From Giesbergeria sp. (GTDB lineage Bacteria > Pseudomonadota > Gammaproteobacteria > Burkholderiales > Burkholderiaceae_C): 64,000 nt of DNA. Position 1 is the stretch's first letter. Every line of letters starts with the position of its first letter. Positions 14,375 to 21,896 of the stretch are shown in pieces. The notes below the pieces were generated by a model, which did not search any database, had not been told where the DNA came from, and saw only the letters and a list, made by a program, of their open reading frames with translations. The position numbers were made by a program, and so were the translations under genes. The DNA lies in the NCBI RefSeq assembly GCF_028686475.1, contig NZ_JAQUCA010000001.1, positions 216,979 through 280,978 of the forward strand. The letters are read 5' to 3'.

Positions 14375-16644
14375 ACACCAGCTTCCATCTCGACCCAAAC
14401 ACCAAATCGCGCGCGGTGCGCTGGGTGCTGGGCGTGGGCACCGTCGTCATGGTGGGTATTGGTTTATTGCTGTTGTTTTTGCTACTGCTGGCCACCAACA
14501 ACCGCATTTTGTACGAGCGCAACTACCTTTGGCTGTTTGCCACCAACGTAGCCGTCGCGGTATTTCTGCTGGGTTTGTTGGTGTGGGTGGTTTGGCGTTT
14601 GGTGGTGCGCTTGCGCCGAGGACGTTTTGGTAGCCGGCTGCTGGTCAAACTGGCGGCCATTTTTGCCTTGGTGGGGCTGGCACCGGGGGTGCTGATTTAC
14701 GTGGTCTCGTACCAATTTGTGTCACGCTCGATAGAGAGCTGGTTTGATGTCAAAGTCGAGGGCGCACTGGCGGCGGGGGTCAGTTTGGCCAGAGCCACAC
14801 TCGATACCCAAGTGACCGAAGCCGCCGCGCGCGTGCGCCAAGCCAGTAGCCAAGTGGCCGAAGTACCAGCCGCCACCGCTGGCTTGGCCTTAGAGCGCAT
14901 CCGTGACGAGCTAGGCGCTACCGATGTTTTACTCTGGAGCGCCTCTGGCCAACTGCTGGCCAGTGCCGGGCCGGCCAGTTTTCAGCTACACCCCGAGCGG
15001 CCATCAGCACAGCAATTACGCACGGTGCGCGAGCAACGGGTGCTGGCACAGATTGAAGGACTCGATGAGTTCCTCGAACCTTCGGCTTTGCGTAATGTAG
15101 TACACATCAAGGCAGTGGCTTTGGTGCAAAACGCCCGCGTGGGCTTGCTGACGGAACAGCGCTTTCTGCAAGTGACCTTGCCGTTGGCCCCAGTGCTACT
15201 GGCCAATGCCTTGGCCGTGCAAAACGCCAACCGTGAATACCAAGAGCGCGCCTTGGCGCGCGAGGGCTTGCGCCGTATGTACATCGGCACCCTGACCCTG
15301 AGTTTATTTTTGGCGGTGTTTACCGCGCTGTTATTGGCCATTTTGCTGGGCAACCAATTGGCGCGCCCCTTGCTGGTGCTGGCCGAAGGCGTGCGCGAAG
15401 TGGCAGCGGGCAACCTCAGCCCCAAAGCCGTTTTGCAAGGCAACGATGAACTCGATGGCCTGACGCGCTCTTTTGCCCTGATGACGCAGCAATTGGCCGA
15501 TGCCCGCGAAACCGCCGAGCGCAGTATGGGCGCACTCGATACCGCACGCGCCCGCTTACAGACGATTTTGGACAACTTAACCGCTGGTGTGGTGGTACTG
15601 GATGAGCAGGGCAGCATTCGCTCTTCTAACCCCAGTGCCACACGCATTTTGCGCGCACCGCTGGCCGCCTACCGTGAGCAGCCCTTGGCCCAAGTGCCGG
15701 GATTAGAAAGCTTTGCCGCTGAAGTGCAGCAACAATTTACGGCCTTTTTAGAGCAGCGCGATGGCCACGGCCCTGAGCATTGGCAACATGCTTTTGAACT
15801 GCACGCAGCCGCCACCAGCACCGGCCACCATGCCACCAGCTTGGTGGCGCGCGGGGCGCAATTGCCCGATGCCGCACGCTTGTTGGTGTTTGATGATATT
15901 TCAGAGATTGTCTCGGCCCAGCGCGTGCAGGCTTGGGGCGATGTCGCGCGGCGCTTGGCGCATGAAATCAAAAACCCGCTCACCCCCATCCAGCTATCGG
16001 CTGAGCGGCTAGAGATGAAACTGTCGGGCAAATTGCCAGCGACCGAGCAGGCGCTGCTGACCAAATCGGTTCGCACCATCGTGCAGCAAGTCGATGCCAT
16101 GCAGCGCTTGGTGAATGAGTTTCGTGACTACGCCCGTCTGCCCGCCGCCGAATTGCAGCCCTTGCAGCTCAATGCCTTGGTCACCGATGTATTGCATCTG
16201 TATGAATCCGACCAAGCCAGAGTGCCCGTGCAAGTGCAATTGGATGCACAATGCCCACCCATTGCGGGCGATGCCCAGCAACTGCGCCAAGTGATTCACA
16301 ATCTGCTGCAAAATGCCCAAGATGCCACCGAACAGGCACGCAGCGAGCCAACAGATGCCCTGCCAGCAGTCTCTATCAGTACCCACTGGAGCCGAACCGC
16401 TCGGCGGGTACGCTTGGTGGTTAGCGACTGTGGCGCTGGCTTTCCAGCGCATATTTTGCAGCGCGCCTTTGAGCCTTACGTCACTACCAAAGCCCGAGGC
16501 ACCGGTCTGGGGTTGGCGGTGGTGAAAAAAATTGCCGACGAACACGGTGCCCGCATTGAACTGGTCAATCGCCTTGAAGATGGCAAGGTGTTGGGTGCCC
16601 AAGTATCGCTATCATTCAGTACCGAGCACGCGCAGGTCGCCTAA
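14371..16644 (+). CDS. ntrY: NtrY-like membrane sensor histidine kinase
   Basis: The 757-residue protein has predicted membrane helices near residues 19-41, 52-77, 90-113 and 303-330, with a periplasmic sensor region before the last. A HAMP domain follows (ARPLLVLAEGVREVAAGNLS), then a PAS segment (ILDNLTAGVVVLDEQGSI), the HisKA box with phospho-acceptor His531 in AHEIKNPLTP, and a HATPase domain with the N box and GTGLGLAVVKK. NtrY kinases act with NtrX in nitrogen or redox/respiratory control. The start is fixed by the ATGA overlap with the DUF4390 gene; the response regulator follows. Confidence 0.88.
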   Translation: MNTSFHLDPNTKSRAVRWVLGVGTVVMVGIGLLLLFLLLLATNNRILYERNYLWLFATNVAVAVFLLGLLVWVVWRLVVRLRRGRFGSRLLVKLAAIFALVGLAPGVLIYVVSYQFVSRSIESWFDVKVEGALAAGVSLARATLDTQVTEAAARVRQASSQVAEVPAATAGLALERIRDELGATDVLLWSASGQLLASAGPASFQLHPERPSAQQLRTVREQRVLAQIEGLDEFLEPSALRNVVHIKAVALVQNARVGLLTEQRFLQVTLPLAPVLLANALAVQNANREYQERALAREGLRRMYIGTLTLSLFLAVFTALLLAILLGNQLARPLLVLAEGVREVAAGNLSPKAVLQGNDELDGLTRSFALMTQQLADARETAERSMGALDTARARLQTILDNLTAGVVVLDEQGSIRSSNPSATRILRAPLAAYREQPLAQVPGLESFAAEVQQQFTAFLEQRDGHGPEHWQHAFELHAAATSTGHHATSLVARGAQLPDAARLLVFDDISEIVSAQRVQAWGDVARRLAHEIKNPLTPIQLSAERLEMKLSGKLPATEQALLTKSVRTIVQQVDAMQRLVNEFRDYARLPAAELQPLQLNALVTDVLHLYESDQARVPVQVQLDAQCPPIAGDAQQLRQVIHNLLQNAQDATEQARSEPTDALPAVSISTHWSRTARRVRLVVSDCGAGFPAHILQRAFEPYVTTKARGTGLGLAVVKKIADEHGARIELVNRLEDGKVLGAQVSLSFSTEHAQVA

Positions 16645-16684
16645 GGGCCACGCATGTACCGCAGTTGGAAAGCACTTCACAGAC

Positions 16685-17365
16685 ATGGCAAATATTTTGG
16701 TGGTCGATGACGAGCACGGCATCCGTGATTTGCTGTCAGAAATCCTCAACGACGAGGGGCACAGCGTGGATTTGGCCGAAAACGCCACCCAAGCCCGAGC
16801 GGCACGCTTGGCCGGGCCTTACGATTTGGTGTTGTTGGACATTTGGATGCCCGACACCGATGGCGTAACCTTGCTCAAAGAATGGGCGGCCAATAGCTTA
16901 TTGAATATGCCGGTCATCATGATGAGCGGCCACGCCACCATTGAAACGGCTGTCGAGGCCACGCGCATTGGAGCCTTCTCTTTTTTAGAAAAGCCCATCA
17001 CGCTGCAAAAGCTGCTCAAAGCAGTAGAAGCTGGCCTAGCGCGCAACCAAGCCCGCACCGCTGCACCTGCTGCGGCCACCCCTTTGGCCACCGTGGCTGG
17101 GCAGTCGGTAGCGGCCAGTGGTACTGCGGTGGGTGTCGCCACCGAGGACCTGACGGCCAACTTGTCACCCTACCAAGATTTTGATTTAGACCGTCCCTTG
17201 CGCGAGGCCCGCGACGGCTTTGAGAAAGCCTATTTTGAGTTCCATCTGGCGCGCGAGGGCGGCTCCATGACCAAAGTGGCCGAAAAAACCGGCCTAGAGC
17301 GCACCCACCTCTATCGCAAGCTGCGCCAGCTGGGTGTGGACTTGGGACGCGGCAAACGGCATTAA
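16685..17365 (+). CDS. NtrX-like response regulator without AAA+ domain (REC-Fis)
   Basis: The 226-residue product starts MANILVVDDEHGIRDLL, with phospho-acceptor Asp52 in LVLLDIWMPDTDG and the switch lysine in FLEKPIT. After an Ala/Thr-rich linker it ends with a Fis-type helix-turn-helix (MTKVAEKTGLERTHLYRKLRQLG). The central sigma-54 AAA+ ATPase of classical NtrX (GAFTGA motif) is absent. It therefore probably acts as a direct DNA-binding regulator, like the REC-Fis RegA/PrrA/ActR proteins. The partner is very likely the kinase upstream. Confidence 0.85.
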   Translation: MANILVVDDEHGIRDLLSEILNDEGHSVDLAENATQARAARLAGPYDLVLLDIWMPDTDGVTLLKEWAANSLLNMPVIMMSGHATIETAVEATRIGAFSFLEKPITLQKLLKAVEAGLARNQARTAAPAAATPLATVAGQSVAASGTAVGVATEDLTANLSPYQDFDLDRPLREARDGFEKAYFEFHLAREGGSMTKVAEKTGLERTHLYRKLRQLGVDLGRGKRH

Positions 17366-17377
17366 ATTTGCAAAAAA

Positions 17378-17408
17378 TTGGCAGTCGGTAGAAATTTGCT
17401 GCTATAAT
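17378..17408 (+). promoter_or_regulatory. Sigma-70 promoter for tRNA-Phe
   Basis: TTGGCA at 17378-17383 and a consensus TATAAT at 17403-17408 are separated by 19 bases, slightly longer than ideal. The mature tRNA begins 11 bases after the -10 box, as expected for a stable RNA promoter. Confidence 0.65.
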
Positions 17409-17418
17409 TCAAGGCTTA

Positions 17419-17494
17419 GGCCCGGTAGCTCAGTCGGTAGAGCAGAGGATTGAAAATCCTTGTGTCGGCGGTTCGATTCCGTCCCAGGCCACCA
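17419..17494 (+). tRNA. tRNA-Phe (GAA)
   Basis: The 76-base gene folds as a standard cloverleaf with encoded CCA. The D arm is GCTCAGTCGGTAGAGC, the anticodon loop TTGAAAA gives anticodon GAA, and the T loop is TTCGATT. The acceptor pairs GGCCCGG with CCAGGCC, leaving one mismatch (C5 opposite A68), since the 3' strand reads CCCAGGCC. A promoter lies upstream and a terminator downstream. Confidence 0.97.
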
Positions 17495-17510
17495 ATCAAA
17501 ACAACAACTT

Positions 17511-17538
17511 AGCCACTTCTTACCGGGGTGGCTTTTTT
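17511..17538 (+). terminator. Intrinsic terminator after tRNA-Phe
   Basis: AGCCAC (17511-17516) pairs with GTGGCT (17528-17533), and the stem is followed by a T-run. It lies 16 bases downstream of the tRNA CCA end. Confidence 0.85.
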
Positions 17539-17668
17539 GTTGCCCGTCAGGATGTAAGACGATTTCGGAAATTTGGCACTTTGGGGTCTGCTGCTCGGCG
17601 CAAGTCTGGCGCTTCGGTCGGATTGCAGCCCTTCCTAGCTGGTGGCACAACTGGTCAGGCGTGGGCGC

Positions 17669-18712
17669 TTATACCCGTGGCTGATTGACTGCTCGGCGCA
17701 CCATGTCCGTTACATCGTGGTTCATCCTGATAGGGATAAGGTCAATCTCTGGGTGTTCTGTGGCAAAGACGCGGAATATCTGATCTGCAAATGCCTGCCC
17801 CACTTCCTCCACTCCGGCAAAGTCAAACACTACCGTCCTGAATAATTCAACCCGTGCCAGTAGTCGCTTGGCTTGTGAGCGTGAAACCAATTCATCCGAA
17901 CCATATTTAGCCAACTGCACCGGAACCACGGTCTTGGTAAATCCGTAATCATCACCAGAGGAGTATTCGTCAAAAATCTTCTTGGTCGTTTGTGCGGTAT
18001 GGTTGCTCAATTCCATCAGCACCGTAGTGCCTTCGGTGTTGGCCTTTTGCTCTCCAAGCCAGTCCATGCCATCACCACGGACGTGCTGAAATAACAGTTC
18101 GCCAGAAGCAATAGAAAACCGGTCACACATGCGCGATGTAAAGAAAATACCTTGTCCAGAATGGTTGCGCGGGTCGGTGGTGAGTTTTCCCTTGGACAAT
18201 TCAAAGATGGCATGACGCTCGTCCAGCAGCCCCATAGCGGCTTGGATTTTCTTAAAGATACCAACGCCATTGTCGGCAATGCGGATGGCTGTGGTGACGG
18301 CGGTCTTGGTCACGCTGACACGGATGGCACTGCCGCCAGAGTGATCAATAGCGTTGTTGAACATCTCGGTAAAGGCGTAAGACCACAGCCGAAGAACATT
18401 CTCTGGAAGGTTGTGAATCAGACTGCGAATGTCCTGTTCCCACACCAAATCTTCCGCCAAATGGGGTTCAATGCGGTAGCTGAACTCTTGGCACTCCAGT
18501 TGCGCCAGCTTGAAAATACGGCTGCGGCCAGAGATTCCTGCGGGAACAATGAACCCCTGCTCTGTCAGTTTGGCTAGGTGGCGGTTGACGGCCTGCCGGG
18601 TGATGCCGAACTGCTCCATGACCATATGGCACAAGCTCGCCCCAGCAACTTCGGCCTTGTCCATGATGAACTGGCGCACCTGCTCGCCCTTGAGTCTCAC
18701 TTTTCCTGTCAT
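17669..18712 (-). CDS. HTH-GHKL ATPase-DUF4325 regulatory protein
   Basis: The 347-residue product has three parts. First is an N-terminal winged helix-turn-helix (MVMEQFGITRQAVNRHLAKL). Next is a GHKL/HATPase domain with an N box (FTEMFNNAIDHSGG) and G boxes (IADNGVGIFKKI; NHSGQGIFF). Last is a C-terminal DUF4325 (STAS-like) domain (FDFAGVEEVGQAFADQIFRVF). No HisKA phospho-acceptor is seen, so it resembles an anti-sigma-type ATPase fused to DNA-binding and STAS-like parts. The start MTGKVRLKGEQVRQF is preferred over an ATG 72 bases upstream because a direct repeat lies between them. Function unknown; a transcriptional switch is inferred. Confidence 0.75.
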   Translation of the reverse strand: MTGKVRLKGEQVRQFIMDKAEVAGASLCHMVMEQFGITRQAVNRHLAKLTEQGFIVPAGISGRSRIFKLAQLECQEFSYRIEPHLAEDLVWEQDIRSLIHNLPENVLRLWSYAFTEMFNNAIDHSGGSAIRVSVTKTAVTTAIRIADNGVGIFKKIQAAMGLLDERHAIFELSKGKLTTDPRNHSGQGIFFTSRMCDRFSIASGELLFQHVRGDGMDWLGEQKANTEGTTVLMELSNHTAQTTKKIFDEYSSGDDYGFTKTVVPVQLAKYGSDELVSRSQAKRLLARVELFRTVVFDFAGVEEVGQAFADQIFRVFATEHPEIDLIPIRMNHDVTDMVRRAVNQPRV

Positions 18713-18722
18713 GTTGGCCCCA

Positions 18723-18757
18723 TTTGGAAACTTATGTAGTTGATTTTGGAAACTTAT
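18723..18757 (-). repeat. 13-bp direct repeat, candidate operator
   Basis: TTTGGAAACTTAT occurs at 18723-18735 and again at 18745-18757, exactly 22 bp (about two helical turns) apart. It lies just upstream of the proposed start of the HTH-GHKL-DUF4325 gene. The spacing on one face of the helix fits binding by a dimeric regulator, perhaps the protein itself. Confidence 0.5.
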
Positions 18758-18870
18758 TTTATCCGTATCAACAACATTCAACACATAGGGCCACTAATGA
18801 CTACACCACGGCGCGCAACTTGCCGGGTTCGATGCTGCTATCGAATGACACGGCGGCCTGCTCTAACATC

Positions 18871-19020
18871 CATGCCTCGATGCGCTCATGTTGACATCCT
18901 CTCCGGGCTAAACCCCGGAGATTCCTACTGCTAGACGACGATGGCCCGCCGCGAGAATGTTCCGTGCTGCATTCACGTCGCGGTCGTGTGCCGCCCCGCA
19001 ATCGCTGCACGTCCATGCTC
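18871..19020 (-). ncRNA. Candidate omega-RNA (TnpB guide RNA)
   Basis: In IS200/IS605 elements the TnpB guide RNA covers the 3' end of tnpB and the right-end hairpin, and finishes in flanking sequence that acts as the guide. Here the hairpin at 18901-18920 and the right-end TCAA at 18894-18891 are intact, and the guide would start at 18890 (minus strand catgagcgcatcgaggcatg). The 5' boundary is arbitrary. Expression is not shown by the sequence. Confidence 0.35.
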
Positions 19021-19461
19021 TTATTCCAAGTCCTGCCCTACCTTTCGGACTGCTGGCGGGAATGCTCCCGCAGCACGAGCAAGTCTGGGTTGAATACGCT
19101 TCGTTCACTTCCATAAAAACGATACCGGCCTGATGGCTCTTGTATTCCAACATCGTCTTCAGTGATGACCAGCCCGCATCCAGCGTGGACTTGGCCATCT
19201 TGGTTTTGACCAGTTTGGCACTGACCACGTCGCCCACGAAGATGGCGGCATTTTTTCGCACCAGCGTTGTGCTGAACTGGTGCATATCGTCTTTGCGCTG
19301 GTTTTTTATCTTGGCGTGCTTGTCTTTGATGCGGAGCTGAAGGGTTCTGGTACTCACAATGGACATCATCATAGGCGATGCAGCGCAAAAGAACCACAGG
19401 CCGTACCGGCCTGTTCGCTCGAACCTCGGGCGCAACCCCGAGGCTTGCCGCGAAGATTCCG
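18891..19461 (-). mobile_element. Internally deleted IS200/IS605-family (tnpB-only) element
   Basis: The element runs on the minus strand from just after a TTGAC target (19466-19462) to a right end finishing GATGTCAA at 18891. The right end carries the classic hairpin CTCCGGG-CTAAAC-CCCGGAG (18901-18920). The left end carries two hairpins, CCTCGGG/CCCGAGG (19424-19443) and ACAGGCC/GGCCTGT (19396-19414). No tnpA is present, and the tnpB between the ends has lost its middle. At about 571 bp it behaves like a non-autonomous relic. Confidence 0.75.
18908..19372 (-). pseudogene. tnpB: TnpB with in-frame internal deletion
   Basis: The open frame (154 codons) begins with the normal TnpB N-terminus (VSTRTLQLRIKDKHA), then jumps at once to the region before RuvC-II (KIKNQRKDDMHQFSTTLV). 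It continues through the zinc finger (TCSCCG...CSDCG) to the RuvC-III motif HDRDVNAARNIL. The whole centre, including the RuvC-I GIDLG motif, is missing. The RuvC-II position reads IFVGDV rather than the usual E-D form, with a Glu in VNEAYSTQTC, as in TnpB branches with rearranged catalytic sites. The stop TAG lies inside the right-end hairpin. It is unlikely to be a nuclease but could still bind its RNA. Confidence 0.7.
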
Positions 19462-19506
19462 GTCAATCTGGCTTATGGTCTTTATGGTCGCAGTTACCAT
19501 TGTCCT

Positions 19507-19914
19507 ATGCCAAACTACCAATTTCAGGCGGAAGTCACCCCGCACTACCTGCCACAGCAATCCTCGCCCGAGGCTGGGGTGTTCAGCTTTTCTTACACCA
19601 TCACCATCCACAACACGGGCGACATGGCGGCGCAGTTGGTATCGCGCCATTGGTTTATCAGCGATGCACTGGGGCGCACGCAAGAAGTGCAGGGCCTAGG
19701 TGTGGTGGGCGAGCAGCCTTGGCTACGCCCCGGCGAGTCGTTTCAATACAGCAGTGGCTGCCAATTGCGTACCCCCAGCGGCACCATGCACGGCAGTTAC
19801 CATTGCCTGGCCGAAGACGACACCCCGTTTGATTGCGACATTCCGCTGTTTGTGCTGGAGGCGATGCACCCCGGTAGCGATGGCCGCCCCTTGAGTGCCA
19901 GGGTGCTGCACTGA
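19507..19914 (+). CDS. apaG: ApaG (Co2+/Mg2+ efflux-associated) domain protein
   Basis: The 135-residue product has the ApaG beta-sandwich signature: VTPHYLPQQSSPEAGVFSFS, YTITIHNTGDMAAQLVSRHW, VVGEQPWLRPGESFQYSSGC and MHGSYHCLAEDDTPFDCDIP. ApaG is a fibronectin-like fold linked in E. coli to diadenosine-tetraphosphate hydrolase ApaH and to cation homeostasis; its biochemical role is unclear. The ATG at 19507 is chosen for its fit to the family start. The stop overlaps the next gene's ATG by one base, so the two are probably cotranscribed. Confidence 0.92.
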   Translation: MPNYQFQAEVTPHYLPQQSSPEAGVFSFSYTITIHNTGDMAAQLVSRHWFISDALGRTQEVQGLGVVGEQPWLRPGESFQYSSGCQLRTPSGTMHGSYHCLAEDDTPFDCDIPLFVLEAMHPGSDGRPLSARVLH

Positions 19915-21887
19915 TGCGCCCACGCCACGATTTACACAGCCTGTTGGCGCAAATAGACCCACAGGCCGATTTAGCGCAACGCCATTTGTGGCTGATTGGG
20001 TTGCTGGGCTGGCTGCGCGGTGCGGGCGATTCCGTGCCGGATACCTTGAGTCGCCTGACCTTGCTACTCGATGCGGTACAAGCCCAACCAGAGACACAAG
20101 CGCGCCTGCAAGCGTGGTGGCAAACCTTGGTCGATACGGTGGACATCACCCTGCTGCTGGCCGATTTTGGGTTTGCGCCACGCACCGCGCTGCTCAGTGA
20201 GCTGGCCGAACGCCTGCGCCTGAAAATTTTGCCCGGCACTCCTGAAACCATCGACGCCACCGAGCTGTTTACCTTGGCCCTGCCCACAGCCTTTGATGCC
20301 CAATGGTTGGCCGCCTTGCCGGTAGAGTTGCTAGAGCGCCTGATGCGGGTGCTGTGCGCTGACAACGGCCACTGCACGCGCTGGCAGCGCGCGCTGCTCG
20401 ATGCCATGACTTACTGTGCCGGACAAATTTTATCCACCGGCTTTGCGCCCGAGTTGCGCTTGCGTATGCCACCCGAAGCGCGCGCCGCGCAACCCTTCCA
20501 TGCCCTGATTCGGGATGTAGAAAGCCTGCGCGTGGAGGTGCTGCACGGCCTACGCACCCCCGACCGGCTACAAGAAGCTGCCCAACGCCTGCGCGAACGG
20601 CTGGACGCTTGTCGCAGTGCCGCCACCAGCGTTTACAGCCATTTTGAAGACAACGGCATCTCCGTCGGGTTGGTGTTTCGCTTGCGCCAATTGCGCGCCC
20701 GCGTGGTGCGGATGCGCGAGTTGCTCGAATGCGTGCTTTCACCCACACCCGCCTTGCACGGTGCGCGTTTGTTGGGCCATTTGGTGCAAGTGACACAAGA
20801 GCGGCGCAGTGTGCGTGCCGTGTTTCGGGCCAATTCTTCTTTGTTGGCCGCCAAGGTGGCCGAGCGCAGTGCCGAAACCGGCGAGCATTACATCACCCGC
20901 ACTTCGGCAGAATACAACGCCATGCTGGGCCATGCAGCAGGTGGTGGGGCCGTCATGGCTTTTACTACGCTGATGAAGTTTGCCCTCGGCACGCTGGCCC
21001 TATCGGCCTTTTGGGCCGGTTTTTGGGCAGGCATGAACTATGCCATCAGCTTTGTGTTGGTGCAATTGTTGCACTTTACCGTCGCCACCAAGCAACCCGC
21101 CATGACCGCCCCAGCGATGGCGGCCAAGCTCAAAGAGCTAGGCTCGGGCGAGGCCGTCAATGCCTTTGTCGATGAGGTGGTGCATTTGGTGCGCTCGCAG
21201 GTGGCTGCCGTATTGGGCAACGTGTTGGTGGTGTTTCCGGGCGTGCTGTTGCTGTGCGCGGGCTGGCAGCTGTGGTTTGATGCGCCGTTTTTATCTGACA
21301 AACAAGTCCATTACAGCTTGCAATCGCTGCACCTGCTCGGGCCATCGGTGTTGTATGCCGCTTTTACCGGGGTGCTATTGTTTGCTTCCAGCATTATGGC
21401 CGGTTGGGCCGAAAATTGGTTCGTGCTTTATCGCCTTGATTCGGTGCTGCGCTACAACCCGCGCATCACCGCCTTGCTGGGCCAATCGCGTGCGGCGCGA
21501 TGGGCGCAATTTTTGCGCCACAACATCTCAGGCTTGGCAGCTAATATATCGCTGGGCTTTATGCTCGGCTTGGTGCCGGTGTTTGCTACCTTTTTTGGCT
21601 TGGGGCTGGATATTCGCCATGTTACCCTGGCCGCTGGCCAAATTGCAGCAGCGGGTATGGGGCTGGGCTTGGCAGAAGCGTTGCAACTGCCCGCATTTTG
21701 GTGGGCGCTCATCACCTTGCCATTTTTGGCCGCACTGAATGTAGGGGTTAGTTTTTATTTGGCTTTTCGTGTTGCCTTGAGCGCACAAAACGTCAGTGGT
21801 GTCGAGCGCTCGCGCATTTATGCGGCTATTCGGGCGCGGCTACGCACCCAGCCGCTGGATTTTTTCCGTCCACGCCCACCCAAATAG
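19914..21887 (+). CDS. Gcr-family 'site-specific recombinase' membrane protein
   Basis: The 657-residue protein has a long soluble N-terminal half (about residues 1-330, helical, Leu/Arg rich), then a C-terminal half with about six hydrophobic segments (for example MKFALGTLALSAFWAGFW, VLGNVLVVFPGVLLLCAGW, ISLGFMLGLVPVFATFFGLG). This matches the family annotated as site-specific recombinase Gcr. I see no tyrosine or serine recombinase catalytic motif, and the membrane topology argues against a DNA recombinase. The true function is unknown. It overlaps apaG by one base, and rfbF follows 9 bases later. Confidence 0.7.
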   Translation: MRPRHDLHSLLAQIDPQADLAQRHLWLIGLLGWLRGAGDSVPDTLSRLTLLLDAVQAQPETQARLQAWWQTLVDTVDITLLLADFGFAPRTALLSELAERLRLKILPGTPETIDATELFTLALPTAFDAQWLAALPVELLERLMRVLCADNGHCTRWQRALLDAMTYCAGQILSTGFAPELRLRMPPEARAAQPFHALIRDVESLRVEVLHGLRTPDRLQEAAQRLRERLDACRSAATSVYSHFEDNGISVGLVFRLRQLRARVVRMRELLECVLSPTPALHGARLLGHLVQVTQERRSVRAVFRANSSLLAAKVAERSAETGEHYITRTSAEYNAMLGHAAGGGAVMAFTTLMKFALGTLALSAFWAGFWAGMNYAISFVLVQLLHFTVATKQPAMTAPAMAAKLKELGSGEAVNAFVDEVVHLVRSQVAAVLGNVLVVFPGVLLLCAGWQLWFDAPFLSDKQVHYSLQSLHLLGPSVLYAAFTGVLLFASSIMAGWAENWFVLYRLDSVLRYNPRITALLGQSRAARWAQFLRHNISGLAANISLGFMLGLVPVFATFFGLGLDIRHVTLAAGQIAAAGMGLGLAEALQLPAFWWALITLPFLAALNVGVSFYLAFRVALSAQNVSGVERSRIYAAIRARLRTQPLDFFRPRPPK

Positions 21888-21896
21888 AGTATTTTC

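Larger units (their letters stand above)
18801..19500 (-). pseudogene. Short open frame split by an IS200/IS605 element
   Basis: On the minus strand an ATG at 19500 opens MVTATIKTISQID, ending exactly at TTGAC (19466-19462). The frame resumes after the element's right end at 18890 as HERIEAWMLEQ and continues to TAG at 18803-18801. Joining the flanks gives a continuous 42-codon frame. I do not recognise the family; the acidic helix-like C-terminus could suit a small antitoxin, but that is a guess. The start lies only 6 bases from the divergent apaG ATG. Confidence 0.5.

Noticed and set aside
19914..21887. Treating the 'site-specific recombinase' as an integrase that marks an island
   Set aside because: It is a multi-pass membrane protein without recombinase catalytic residues, so the family name is not evidence of mobility.
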